This document shows positions 27,939 to 36,863 of a stretch of 64,000 nucleotides of DNA, piece by piece. Origin of the DNA: Bacteroidaceae bacterium (lineage in GTDB: Bacteria > Bacteroidota > Bacteroidia > Bacteroidales > Bacteroidaceae); assembly GCA_017516885.1 (NCBI GenBank), contig JAFXAR010000012.1, forward strand, positions 39,858 to 103,857. The letters are read 5' to 3'. Under the pieces are notes generated by a model. That model had not been told where the DNA came from and made no database searches. It worked only from the letters and a program-made list of their open reading frames with translations. Both the position numbers and the translations under genes were made by a program. Position 1 is the first letter of the stretch. Every line of letters begins with the position of its first letter.

Positions 27939-29458
27939 CACTTTTCCTCTTGGGTACGGTTTCTCTTTTTGCCCAGCAGAACACCTCGTCGCCCAAACTC
28001 TATCTTAACATTACTGTTGACCAGCTGCGCACCGATTTTCTTTACGAATTCAGCGGGCTTTACGGCGAAGGCGGCTTCAAGCGCCTGCTTTCCGGCGGAC
28101 GTGTCTATGCTAACGCATACTATGCATTTGAGAACATTGACCGCGCATCGGCTGCGGCAACATTGTCTACAGGCACAGTGCCTTATGTGAACGGCATAGT
28201 GGGCGAGAACTGGCTTAACCGCACAACGCTTAGGATAGTGAACAGCGTTGAGGACCATAAGCACCAGGGCCTGTATACCCGTGTTCCAATGTCGCCCTCC
28301 AAGCTTAAGGCAATTACCGTTACCGATGAAATGAAACGCGCAACCCGCGGCAATGCCATTGTCTGCTCCATTGCCCCCGATGCCGATGCTGCGGTGCTTA
28401 TGGGAGGTCATGCGGCCAATGAGGTGCTGTGGAAGAACGACAAGACTGGATACTGGTGCAGTTCAAGCTATTACGGCGAGTTCCCCTCTTGGGCTGCAGC
28501 GAAGAACAAGGTTGTCTTTGGGCGCTCGGCAAAATGGACACCGCTTTATCCCACAGAGCAGTACAATAATTTTGGCGAGACTGCTCCCGAACCTTTCGGG
28601 TACTCGTTCTGCGGAAAGGGCGATATTGTAAAGTTCAAGACTTCGGCGTGCATGAACGATGAGGTAAATGAGATGGCGATTGCATATCTTGAATCCTCTC
28701 TTGCCGGCAAGGATGATATTCCCGACTGCCTCTCTCTCACCTATTATGCGGGCAACTATGAAGGGCGTTCAATGGAGGAGCGTCCCATTGAGGTGCAGGA
28801 TATGTATGTGCGTCTTGACAGGAACATTGCCCGGCTGCTTGACTTTGTTGACAAGCACATTGGCTTGCAGAATGTTGTAGTGTCAGTTGCTTCCACCGGT
28901 TACGTTATGGAGAGCAGCGAGGACGGAACGAAATACCGTCTGCCCTCGGGCACAATATACATGGACAGGATACAGGGACTGCTGAATGTCTATTTGAGCG
29001 CACGCTACGGCAAGGCCGATTACGTTGAGGGCGTGTATGGCCCGCAGATATACTTTGACCGCCGTCTGCTTGAAACAAAGAAAATCGACATGCTTGATGC
29101 AGTGTCGCATACAGTGGAGTTCCTGAAGTCGGTAGAGGGAGTGGAGGATGTATTTACCATTTACCGCCTTGGCGGAATGCTCAGTCCCGAAATGCAGTAT
29201 GTGAAGAACGGATATAATTCCGGCAGTTCGGGCGATGTTTGGCTTCGTCTTATGCCAGGCTGGAAGATTGCGAACGATGTGGCATCCGAGGCCAATATGA
29301 GATACCGCACTCCGGTGATGTTCCCCATAATCATTTACGGAAACGGCGTTGCCCCAAAGGTTGTCGAGGAGATGACCCCTGCAAACGTGCTTGCGGCGGA
29401 GATTGCCCGCATTCTGCACATACGCCGTCCAAATGACAATAGCTTGAGGGTGTATTAA
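27917..29458 (+). CDS. alkaline-phosphatase-superfamily protein, likely inactive
   Basis: 513 residues with a signal peptide (MRIKYCLTLFLLGTVSLFAQ). The fold is that of PafA-type phosphatases: YLNITVDQLRTDFL (Asp35), YANAYYAFENIDRASAAATLSTGTVPYVNGIVGENW near 64-99, and SIAPDADAAVLMGGHAA. In active members the nucleophile Thr follows a His and the later segments supply Asp/His metal ligands; here the first reads ASAAATLSTG, and the later ones read LTYYAGNYEG (near 273) and SVASTGYV (near 319), without the expected Asp and His residues. It is probably a non-catalytic periplasmic protein. It is translationally coupled to the DUF4105 gene. Confidence 0.82.
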   Translation: MRIKYCLTLFLLGTVSLFAQQNTSSPKLYLNITVDQLRTDFLYEFSGLYGEGGFKRLLSGGRVYANAYYAFENIDRASAAATLSTGTVPYVNGIVGENWLNRTTLRIVNSVEDHKHQGLYTRVPMSPSKLKAITVTDEMKRATRGNAIVCSIAPDADAAVLMGGHAANEVLWKNDKTGYWCSSSYYGEFPSWAAAKNKVVFGRSAKWTPLYPTEQYNNFGETAPEPFGYSFCGKGDIVKFKTSACMNDEVNEMAIAYLESSLAGKDDIPDCLSLTYYAGNYEGRSMEERPIEVQDMYVRLDRNIARLLDFVDKHIGLQNVVVSVASTGYVMESSEDGTKYRLPSGTIYMDRIQGLLNVYLSARYGKADYVEGVYGPQIYFDRRLLETKKIDMLDAVSHTVEFLKSVEGVEDVFTIYRLGGMLSPEMQYVKNGYNSGSSGDVWLRLMPGWKIANDVASEANMRYRTPVMFPIIIYGNGVAPKVVEEMTPANVLAAEIARILHIRRPNDNSLRVY

Positions 29459-29464
29459 ATGATG

Positions 29465-29514
29465 TATAAAAAGAGTCCGCATAGGGCAGCTGCCCTATGC
29501 GGACTCTTTTTATA
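29465..29514. terminator. perfect 50-nt palindrome, bidirectional terminator
   Basis: Every position pairs with its mirror (core GGGCAGCTGCCC, arms with five-base A and T runs). It lies between the alkaline-phosphatase-fold gene and the convergent end of the efflux operon. Confidence 0.88.
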
Positions 29515-29527
29515 TGCTCTGTTGCAA

Positions 29528-29821
29528 TCAATAGCTCTTCTCAATGTTCCATACGAAGGCTCTGATGCCCAGCTGCGGAGAATCCTCGTCAAGCGCCTTT
29601 ACCTCCTTAAGTATATTGTCTACAACCTTGTCCTCAACAATGGCAATTACCGAACCGCACATTGAAGGCCAGGCGTGCGAACCGTAGTGCGGGTCTCCGC
29701 TCACGCTTCCGCGTCCCTGCATCTGGTCAAAGAAAGAGAAACCGCGGCAGTTGTTGTGTGTAAGCATGTTAATGACAGCCTCCTTGTGGGAAATGTCAAA
29801 TGTTATGAATACGCTTTTCAT
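29528..29821 (-). CDS. small PII-like protein at end of RND efflux operon
   Basis: 97 residues from the ATG at 29821 (MKSVFITFDISHKEAVINML); an earlier in-frame ATG at 29854 is less likely. The pattern KSVFITFD ... VIAIVEDKVVDNILKEVKAL ... GIRAFVWNIE fits a ferredoxin-like fold of the PII/DUF3240 type. A FDQMQGRGSVSGD loop is in the position of the nucleotide-binding T-loop. It starts about 70 bp after the RND transporter gene on the same strand. It may modulate the pump, but this is inference. Confidence 0.6.
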   Translation of the reverse strand: MKSVFITFDISHKEAVINMLTHNNCRGFSFFDQMQGRGSVSGDPHYGSHAWPSMCGSVIAIVEDKVVDNILKEVKALDEDSPQLGIRAFVWNIEKSY

Positions 29822-29891
29822 TATTCTGTCTGTTTTTTCTGTATCAATGGACAAAGGAGAGCACTCCTTTTGCCCATTGATGAATTTGTTA

Positions 29892-32800
29892 TTACTTCTC
29901 CTTATGCTTCAGTTGCTCCTCATGCTTGTGCTCCTTCCAGTAAGCGTTCAGCTCGCGCTGCTTCTTCAGCTGTCTGCGCCTGCGCTTAACGCCGGTAGCG
30001 GCAAATACACCGTACATTGCAGGAACATAGATAAGTGTCATGATGGTAGATATTGTAAGACCGCCGATAACGGCAATGCCAAGCGGACGCCACATCTCAG
30101 CACCTACACCCTGGCTCACAGCCATAGGCACCATACCGAGGATAGTGGTGCATGTTGTCATGAGCACCGGACGCAGACGGCTCTTTGCCGCACCCACGCA
30201 GGCTGCAATGATACCCAGTCCGCGCTCGCGCAGCAGCATGATGTAGTCAATGAGCACAATACCGTTCTTCACAACCATACCAATAAGCATTATACCGCCA
30301 AGCATTGACATGATGTTCAGGTTAGAGCCGGTGATGAACAGTCCCAGCAGCACGCCGCTGAGCGCGAACACCACGGAGAACATGAGGATGAACGGATATG
30401 TGAGTGACTCGAACTGCGAAGCCATTACAATGAACACAAGTACAAGAATGATTATTGCAAGCTGTCCAAGGTCGCGGTTAGAATCCTGCTGGTCCTCATA
30501 AGAACCTGCCACCTGAATGGCGATGCCCGATGGAATATCCATATTCTTGATAATGCTCTGTCCGTACTCTACACCGTCACTCAGCGCTGCGCCTGCGGCC
30601 ATAACGGCGTCAACAGTTACAATACGCTCGCGGTCCTTGCGCTCAATTGTAGGAGGCATGTGGTTCTCCACAACCTTTCCGCCAATATCCTTTATGCTTA
30701 TGAGGCCGTCCTTTGTCTGCAGCTTGATATTCTCAATGTCCTCAATGCTCTGGCGTGCCTCGGGGTTGTAGCGCACCTTTACATCGTACTCGTCACCATC
30801 CTCGCGGAAGTATGTTGCCATAGCGCCGTTGACGCGGTTGCGTATGAGAGTAGCGGCAGTGCTGAGGTTCAGTCCATGCTCAGCAAGCTTGCGGCGGTCG
30901 AACTCCACGCGGTACTGCGGCTGGTAGTCGCTGCGGCTGATGTTTACCTGGGTAATAAGGTCGCTTCTCTTCAGCGAATCGGCAAGTTCCTTTGCCAGGC
31001 GGTCGGTTTCGTTAAAGTCATAGCCGTAGATTTCAAATGTAGCCATGCTCTGTCCGCCCATGCCTCCCTGGCCGGTTGAAATGTTTGATTTTGCAATCTC
31101 AGGGAACTCCTTCACGTCGGCGCGCATCTGGTCGCAAATCTCGTCAATTGAGAGGTCGCGCTTGTCCGATGGCACGAATGACATGTTAAAGCTGATGATA
31201 TGCGTGCCGTTGTCGCTGAGCGATGCGAATGTGTTGTTCTCGCCGGCCTGGCCAACAGTGAAGTTACATGCCTTGAGGTCCTTGCCGTAGCGTCCCTTCC
31301 ACATGTCAACCAGCTTCAATGCAACGCTGTCGCGTGAGGTCTCGATGCGTGTTCCCACCGGAAGCTCAATTGTTGCGCTTACTCGCGCACTGTCATTTGA
31401 GGGGAAGAACTCGCTCTTGATGCTCTTAGCGCACATAAGGCTGAGCGCGAAGAGGCCGAAGCAGAACAGCAGTACCAGCCAGCGGTGGCGCATGCCCCAG
31501 TTGATTATAGCCGCATAGACGTTGTCAATGCCGTCAAGCACCTTCTGGATAGGCTTGTAGATGAAGAGGAATATCTTGCTCTGCTTCTTCTGCAGCTTAA
31601 GCATCTTGGCGCACATCATAGGGGTGAGCGTAAGTGATGCCACAAGCGAGATAAGCATGATGATACACATCATCCATCCAAGCTGCTTGAAGAGCACGCC
31701 GGCCATACCTGTAACCATTGTAAGCGGGAAGAACACGGCAAACATTGTAAGTGTAGATGCCATAACCGAAACGCCCACCTCGTTAGTGCCGTGGATAGCG
31801 GCATTCTCGGGGCTTGAACCGCGCTCAATGTGTGTTGTCACGTTCTCAAGCACCACAATGGCGTCGTCCACAACCGAACCGATAGCGATGCTCAAGCAAG
31901 AGAGTGAAATCATGTTTATTGAACCGTCCGTTGCAAAAAGGTATATGAACGATGCAATAAGAGAGAACGGAATTGTGATAGCCACAATGATTGTAGCCCT
32001 CCAGCGTCCGAGGAAGATGAATACCACGAGCACGACGAAGATAAGCGCGTCCATGATAGTTCCCGAAAGGGTATCCACGGTCTGGAGAATGTTTTCCGAT
32101 GTATCTACAATAATGTCAATCTTGACATCCGACGGCAGGCGCTCCTGCAATGCGGGAAGCGCATCGCGTATAGCCTGCGAGATTGCAACTGAGTTTCCGC
32201 CCGACTGCTTCTGTACAATAATCATTGCACCCTGCTCGCCATCGGTGTAGGTCTCCTGTGCACGCTCCTGCACATTGTCATGAATCTCCGCAACCTGCTT
32301 CAGGTAAATGTTCTTTCCGTTCTGGCTGCTGACAACGAGGTCCTCCATTTCCCTTGGGTCTTCAAACTCGCCCTCAACGCGCAGTGCGTATGTGTTGTTG
32401 CCAATATCAACAGTACCGCCTGGGATATTTCTGTTCTCCGCACCTATGGCAGCGCTCACTGTCTCAATTGAAATATTGTACTTCTCAATAGAGTCCGGCT
32501 TCATGTAAATGTTGATTTCGCGCTCCGGAGCACCTGAAATTGACACAGTACCAACGCCGTCAATGCGGGCAAGCGGGTTAACGATGTTGTCGTCAAGAAT
32601 CTTGTAGAGCGCAGCCTGGCTCTCCTCGGCCTTTACCGAAAGCATCATGATAGGAATCATGTCGGTAGAGAACTTGAAGATGATAGGGTTGTTCGCATCG
32701 TCGGGGAGCGACGAAGAGACCATGTCAAGCTTGTCGCGCACATCATTTGTGAGGTCGTCAATGTCGTATCCGAACTCGAATTCAAGAGTGATTACCGATA

Positions 32801-33062
32801 CATTCTCGCGTGAATCGGAACTGATGTGCTTGAGGTGTTCTACTGAGTTGAGCGTGTTCTCCAATGGCCGTGTGACGTTGTTTTCAATATCCTCGGCACT
32901 CGCGCCATTGTAATATGTAAATACCATGATGGTATTTGTCTCAATGTCCGGCATCAGGTCGATGGGGAGCTTTGAGAATGAAAAGAGACCGAAGAGTGCT
33001 ATCGCCAAGAAACATAGCGACGTCATAATCGGCTTCTTTACAGCACTTTCATATATACTCAT
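29892..33062 (-). CDS. RND efflux transporter, inner-membrane permease (AcrB family)
   Basis: 1056 residues with 12 transmembrane segments in two halves and two large periplasmic loops. Visible are the N-terminal helix (VKKPIMTSLCFLAIALFGLFSFSKLPIDLMPDI), TM2-6 (TIMDALIFVVLVVFIFLGRW, SCLSIAIGSVVDDAIVVLENV with the proton-relay Asp pair, AVFFPLTMVTGMAGVLFKQLG) and the same features repeated in the second half (MLGGIMLIGMVVKNGIVLIDYI). It is of the multidrug type (HAE-1) rather than heavy-metal. It is encoded downstream of the adaptor and TolC genes in a tetR operon. Confidence 0.95.
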   Translation of the reverse strand: MSIYESAVKKPIMTSLCFLAIALFGLFSFSKLPIDLMPDIETNTIMVFTYYNGASAEDIENNVTRPLENTLNSVEHLKHISSDSRENVSVITLEFEFGYDIDDLTNDVRDKLDMVSSSLPDDANNPIIFKFSTDMIPIMMLSVKAEESQAALYKILDDNIVNPLARIDGVGTVSISGAPEREINIYMKPDSIEKYNISIETVSAAIGAENRNIPGGTVDIGNNTYALRVEGEFEDPREMEDLVVSSQNGKNIYLKQVAEIHDNVQERAQETYTDGEQGAMIIVQKQSGGNSVAISQAIRDALPALQERLPSDVKIDIIVDTSENILQTVDTLSGTIMDALIFVVLVVFIFLGRWRATIIVAITIPFSLIASFIYLFATDGSINMISLSCLSIAIGSVVDDAIVVLENVTTHIERGSSPENAAIHGTNEVGVSVMASTLTMFAVFFPLTMVTGMAGVLFKQLGWMMCIIMLISLVASLTLTPMMCAKMLKLQKKQSKIFLFIYKPIQKVLDGIDNVYAAIINWGMRHRWLVLLFCFGLFALSLMCAKSIKSEFFPSNDSARVSATIELPVGTRIETSRDSVALKLVDMWKGRYGKDLKACNFTVGQAGENNTFASLSDNGTHIISFNMSFVPSDKRDLSIDEICDQMRADVKEFPEIAKSNISTGQGGMGGQSMATFEIYGYDFNETDRLAKELADSLKRSDLITQVNISRSDYQPQYRVEFDRRKLAEHGLNLSTAATLIRNRVNGAMATYFREDGDEYDVKVRYNPEARQSIEDIENIKLQTKDGLISIKDIGGKVVENHMPPTIERKDRERIVTVDAVMAAGAALSDGVEYGQSIIKNMDIPSGIAIQVAGSYEDQQDSNRDLGQLAIIILVLVFIVMASQFESLTYPFILMFSVVFALSGVLLGLFITGSNLNIMSMLGGIMLIGMVVKNGIVLIDYIMLLRERGLGIIAACVGAAKSRLRPVLMTTCTTILGMVPMAVSQGVGAEMWRPLGIAVIGGLTISTIMTLIYVPAMYGVFAATGVKRRRRQLKKQRELNAYWKEHKHEEQLKHKEK

Positions 33063-33087
33063 ATTACTTTACTATTTATCGTGTTTC

Positions 33088-34140
33088 TTACTTAATAACC
33101 TCTACCTCAATGCCGTCTCTAAGGTTTGTCTGTCCGGCAATTACCACCTGGCTGTTGTTCTCTATTCCCGAGATAAGCTCGTAACGGTCGCCCATGCGCT
33201 GGCCAAGCTTCACCTTCTTGTAGCTAACCTTGCCATCGGCATAAGTGTATACATAGTGGTCGCCGCTTCCTGCCTGCTTGATGACAGCCTTGTCGGGAAC
33301 TACCACGTTTGAGTTTGTGCCGAAGTTCACAACTGCCTTGCCGTACATGCCCGGACGCACGCGTGCATCGCTGTTCTCAAGTGTGATTTCTACAGGGAAT
33401 GTGTGTGTCTTAGCGTCGATGGTGGGGTACACGATGCTGATTTTGCCGCTGAACTCCTCGCTGCCGTAGGGACTGAATGTGAGCTTTACGTCAAGGTTGC
33501 TGTTTGTCTTTGCGTAGAGTGTCTCGCTCACGTTTATCTTCATCTTTACAGGTGAAATCTGCTCAACAACAAGGATTGGCTGTCCGCCGTACATGTCGCC
33601 GTTGTCGTAGTTGCGGGTTGACACAATGCCGTCAATGGGGCTTACAAGAATTGTGTTCTCCAGGCGGTTTGCAAGGCTCTTTCTGTTTACCTCAAGCTGT
33701 GTCTTGGCATTGTCGTATTCTGCCTTTGAAGCGCCGCCCACCTTGTAGAGCTCCTCAACGCGCTTGAAGTCAATCTCCTGGTTCTCCACCTGGAGCTTCA
33801 GCTGGTCGAGGCTGCTTGCGTCAAGCTGAACAAGCTTCTGTCCCTTCTCAACTCTGTCGCCTACCTCTACAAGAATCTTCTCTATTCTGAGTGGAGCATT
33901 AGGGATGATGTTGTTCTTTACCTTGGCCTCAACAGTTGTTGAATACTCCTCGGAGTGCATAACCTCTTCAGTGTTCACGGTAGCAATCTTAACCTTGGGC
34001 TTTTCTGTGCTCTTTGCCGCCTGGTTTGCCGCTGTCTCATTCTTAGCGCTGTTATCGCCGTTTTCAGTGGCGTCTGAGCTGCCGCATGAAACAAGTAGCG
34101 CTGCGGCAAGCATTGCAATGAATGTTGGATTCTTTTTCAT
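33088..34140 (-). CDS. RND efflux periplasmic adaptor (membrane-fusion) lipoprotein
   Basis: 350 residues with a lipoprotein signal (FIAMLAAALLVSCGSS, lipobox Cys). It has the usual hairpin (VGDRVEKGQKLVQLDASSLDQLKLQVENQEIDFKRVEELYKVGGASKAEYDNAKTQL), lipoyl (ILVSPIDGIVSTRNYDNGDMYGGQPILVVEQ) and beta-barrel parts (LTFSPYGSEEFSGKISIVYPTID). It bridges the inner-membrane pump and the TolC channel. 12 bp after the TolC gene and 25 bp before the RND gene. Confidence 0.94.
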   Translation of the reverse strand: MKKNPTFIAMLAAALLVSCGSSDATENGDNSAKNETAANQAAKSTEKPKVKIATVNTEEVMHSEEYSTTVEAKVKNNIIPNAPLRIEKILVEVGDRVEKGQKLVQLDASSLDQLKLQVENQEIDFKRVEELYKVGGASKAEYDNAKTQLEVNRKSLANRLENTILVSPIDGIVSTRNYDNGDMYGGQPILVVEQISPVKMKINVSETLYAKTNSNLDVKLTFSPYGSEEFSGKISIVYPTIDAKTHTFPVEITLENSDARVRPGMYGKAVVNFGTNSNVVVPDKAVIKQAGSGDHYVYTYADGKVSYKKVKLGQRMGDRYELISGIENNSQVVIAGQTNLRDGIEVEVIK

Positions 34141-34152
34141 GATATATTGTTT

Positions 34153-35469
34153 TTATTCTTTTCCTAATACTTTGTTCAACTCTGATTTTGCAATTAGATA
34201 GTCGTAGATTGTGTTGTTATAAGACAGCTTTACGTTTGTAAGCGATACCTGCGAGTTTGTAAGCTCGAGAATTGTGCCCTTGCCCACATCGTAGCGCTTC
34301 TGGCTAATCTCAAGCCCCTTCTGCGCAAGCTCAACTGCTGTTTTGCTGCTCTGGAGCTGCTCGGCACTCTTAGTCATGTTGTCTACATAGCTCTGTGCCT
34401 GCATGTTTAGCATGCGCTCGGTGTTGAGCCTTGTCTCGGCAAGCTGGCCCTGCTGAATGAGATTTGTCTTTAGCTTTGTATGGTTGTTTGCCTTGTAAAG
34501 GGGAATGCTCAGCGAGAGTGTAAGCGATGAGGCTTTGCTCCAGTTGTAGTGGTAGAACTCCCAGTTGGTGTTAGACATTGACTGGAACTGGTACGAGCCT
34601 ACAAGTGCAAGCGTTGGAAGGAATGAGGTCTTTAGAAGCTTGCGCTGTTTGCCCAAAAGGCTGCTCTGCATGTCAATCTGCTTCAATGTTGAGTTGTTGC
34701 TCAGGTCAATCTCCATGTTTGCAACGCGTGTCATTTCATCCTCGTGGTTCTTGAGGTTGTCATCAATTATTAGGTCAACATTTGCGGTAATGCCCATAAG
34801 CACCTTGAGCTGCAGCTTTGCAATCTCAACAGCATTCTTGCCGCTTACAACTGAAGGCCATGCGCTGTTCTTCTGCACCTCGGCGCTGATTTTGTCATAT
34901 TCGCTCACTCTTCCCTGCTCATACATGGCATTTACAATGTTGAAGTTTGTCTCGGCAAGCTTGTAGTTCTCGTTGAGCACATTGTAAGAGTCCTGTGCAA
35001 GCATAAGCTGGTAATAGGCCTTTGTCACCTGGTTCACAAGGTCAATCTTTGAGCCGCGGCTCTTCTCCACAGCCAGTTCAAGGTCGCTCTTTGTAAGCTT
35101 CATGGTCTCATATACAGCCGGAGCGTAGAGCGGAATTGCCACCTGCAGTGCAGCGTTCCATGTGTTTGAGTCGTCCATGCCCATTTTGAAGCTGCCCATG
35201 CTGGTCTTTATCTCTGCTACCTTAATGTTGTATACAATTGCACCGTCAATTGATACAGTGGGCAGCAGATTCTGCCAAGCCTCGGTCTTTGATACCTCCT
35301 TGAGTTCAATCTCCTTTTCGGCAACCTTGATTGTAGGGTTGTCGCTCAAGGCTATCTCAATAGCCTTGTCAAGTGTAAGGTGCATTTCGGGAGCACCTTC
35401 CTGTGCATTCACTGTTGCGGTCATCAGCATCAGCAATGCAGCCATTGTTTTCAGTTTTCTAAAGTTCAT
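34153..35469 (-). CDS. TolC-family outer-membrane efflux protein
   Basis: 438 residues with a signal peptide (LKTMAALLMLMTATVNA). The TolC helical repeats are visible: MHLTLDKAIEIALSDNPTIKVAEKEIELKEVSKTEAW, and the second set KRYDVGKGTILELTNSQVSLTNVKLSYNNTIYDYLIAKSELNKVLG. It forms the outer-membrane exit duct of the tripartite pump. It starts 7 bp after tetR. Confidence 0.94.
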   Translation of the reverse strand: MNFRKLKTMAALLMLMTATVNAQEGAPEMHLTLDKAIEIALSDNPTIKVAEKEIELKEVSKTEAWQNLLPTVSIDGAIVYNIKVAEIKTSMGSFKMGMDDSNTWNAALQVAIPLYAPAVYETMKLTKSDLELAVEKSRGSKIDLVNQVTKAYYQLMLAQDSYNVLNENYKLAETNFNIVNAMYEQGRVSEYDKISAEVQKNSAWPSVVSGKNAVEIAKLQLKVLMGITANVDLIIDDNLKNHEDEMTRVANMEIDLSNNSTLKQIDMQSSLLGKQRKLLKTSFLPTLALVGSYQFQSMSNTNWEFYHYNWSKASSLTLSLSIPLYKANNHTKLKTNLIQQGQLAETRLNTERMLNMQAQSYVDNMTKSAEQLQSSKTAVELAQKGLEISQKRYDVGKGTILELTNSQVSLTNVKLSYNNTIYDYLIAKSELNKVLGKE

Positions 35470-35476
35470 GGTAGTA

Positions 35477-36133
35477 TTATGAAATTTTATTATTTTTCAT
35501 ATAATCTTCAATAATCTCCTGTCCGCGCGGGGTTGATATTCCTCTCAGGTAGAAGAGAATGAGTGTGCGTCCCAGTTCGTCGGGGGTGTACTTGCTCAGC
35601 TCGTTCTTTTCGTCCTTCATGTTGGCAGTGAATATTGCCTGAAGGTCGCGGCGCAGAATGTAGAGCAGGATTTCAAAGTTTGCATCTTCGCGGAAGAACC
35701 CCTGCCTGCGTCCCATTTCCATCCATGCAAGGAACTTCTTGTCATTCTTCTGGTCTCTCTCTGTATTGCGCTTGCATATATTGGGGTAGCGTTCAAGTTC
35801 CTTGAAGAATTTTATGTTTACGCTCTTGATGCTCTCAAAGTACATGGTGTACATTGTAAGCACAATGTCAAGAACATGCTTTGCCTCGCGTATTTTCTCC
35901 CTGGTCTTGTCGCGCATTCTTTTGTTGTGCAGCTTGAGCGCTTCAAGCAGCAGCTGCTCCTTGTCGGCAAACTGTTCGTAGATGGTGCGCTTCGACATAG
36001 AAAGGATGGATGCAATGTCATCCATCTTAACGTCCTTTATGCCCTTTTGGGTAAAAAGCTCAAGCGCCTTCTCTGTAATGAGCATGTGCACCTCTTCCTT
36101 GGTATGTTCTTCTTTGGTTCTTGTCTGTTCCAT
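35477..36133 (-). CDS. TetR/AcrR-family repressor of the efflux operon
   Basis: 218 residues. The DNA-binding domain is near 20-75: ITEKALELFTQKGIKDVKMDDIASILSMSKRTIYEQFADKEQLLLEAL, a typical TetR helix-turn-helix. The remainder is a helical ligand domain. It is the first gene of the operon, so it is probably autoregulated through the inverted repeat at 36153-36182. Confidence 0.94.
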   Translation of the reverse strand: MEQTRTKEEHTKEEVHMLITEKALELFTQKGIKDVKMDDIASILSMSKRTIYEQFADKEQLLLEALKLHNKRMRDKTREKIREAKHVLDIVLTMYTMYFESIKSVNIKFFKELERYPNICKRNTERDQKNDKKFLAWMEMGRRQGFFREDANFEILLYILRRDLQAIFTANMKDEKNELSKYTPDELGRTLILFYLRGISTPRGQEIIEDYMKNNKIS

Positions 36134-36141
36134 TTCGGGTG

Positions 36142-36173
36142 CAAAGTTACTAAGAAAACTTTTTCAGTGCAAA
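36142..36173 (-). promoter_or_regulatory. promoter of the tetR-efflux operon
   Basis: Minus strand: TTTG at 36170-36173, 20 bp, then TAACTTTG at 36142-36149, both perfect matches. The tetR start is at 36133. Confidence 0.8.
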
Positions 36174-36182
36174 AAGTTTTCT
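36153..36182. promoter_or_regulatory. probable TetR operator, 12-bp inverted repeat
   Basis: AGAAAACTTTTT and AAAAAGTTTTCT are perfect inverted arms separated by CAGTGC. The site covers the -33 box and the spacer of the promoter at 36142-36173, so binding would block RNA polymerase. Its size and position fit a TetR-family dimer. Confidence 0.7.
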
Positions 36183-36271
36183 AAAGAAATTAAAGAAAAA
36201 TTTCAATATTATGAATATTTAATATTCCTTGCCGCGATAATGGAAAATATGCCGTAGGTTAGTATCATAAC

Positions 36272-36303
36272 AAACACTTAGCGGCAGCTGCCGCTAAGTG
36301 TTT
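36272..36303. terminator. perfect 32-nt palindrome, terminator of the secA operon
   Basis: AAACACTTAGCGGCAG and its exact complement lie about 110 bp downstream of the end of the 144-residue protein gene (minus strand). The repeat array sits between. Confidence 0.6.
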
Positions 36304-36305
36304 AA

Positions 36306-36403
36306 AATGGCTAGGGTGGCTAGGGTGGCTAGGGTGGCTATGGTGGCTAGGGTAGCTAGGGTGGCTAGGGTAGCTAGGGTAGCCAAGATAGCTAGGGCTG
36401 CTA
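36306..36403. repeat. 9-bp tandem repeat array (GGTGGCTAG-type), second locus
   Basis: About eleven near-identical units of GGTGGCTAG with TAGCTAGGG and TATGGTGGC variants, adjacent to the palindrome. Same unit as the array at 26515-26600. Confidence 0.85.
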
Positions 36404-36413
36404 ATTTGGCCTC

Positions 36414-36848
36414 CTAATCCTCTAGCAGATGGCGAAGGAATTCGTTCATCTCTTCGTCAAAGCCCTCAAGAAGGCCTTCGCTCAGTATCAGTGTGTCATC
36501 GTCAATGATAAGCAGGTCAACAATATCCTGGTTGTCATCGTCAGTAAGCACAAAAGAGTAGGGTTTTGCAATGTTCAAATTGTCAAATACTCCATTCTCT
36601 TGAATCCTTGTCAGTTCGGAGCGGAGTATCCTTTCAATTCTCTTTTCGTCGTGTTCGCCCTCCAATTCTATAATATGTACGCGCGCGAGGCTGTTGTCAT
36701 CGTCATCGTATATGGCGACATCGCCTGTCTCGCCGTTTACCTTTACATGGAAGTCGGTAACTTTTGTCTCCTCGGCGGTGACAAAGTTTTTTGCCATTTT
36801 CTCAATGGCCGCATGCAAAATGCCTTGTGTTTCTCTGCTTAATGACAT
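36414..36848 (-). CDS. conserved Bacteroidetes protein of unknown function
   Basis: 144 residues, strongly acidic with no signal peptide or membrane segment. Features: HVKVNGETGDVAIYDDDDNSLARVHIIELEGEH, YSFVLTDDDNQDIVDLLIIDDDTLIL and an acidic C-terminus. The alternating pattern suggests a compact beta domain. It begins 15 bp after secA and is probably co-transcribed with it. No function can be assigned. Confidence 0.75.
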   Translation of the reverse strand: MSLSRETQGILHAAIEKMAKNFVTAEETKVTDFHVKVNGETGDVAIYDDDDNSLARVHIIELEGEHDEKRIERILRSELTRIQENGVFDNLNIAKPYSFVLTDDDNQDIVDLLIIDDDTLILSEGLLEGFDEEMNEFLRHLLED

Positions 36849-36863
36849 AACTGTTGCTTCTTA

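Noticed and set aside
31561-32250. 229-residue ORF opposite the RND transporter gene
   Set aside because: It is a frame shadow of a highly conserved gene and shows no protein-like features.
36306-36403. CRISPR or coding repeat
   Set aside because: A 9-bp unit repeated without spacers and no gene with start signals; it is a simple tandem array.
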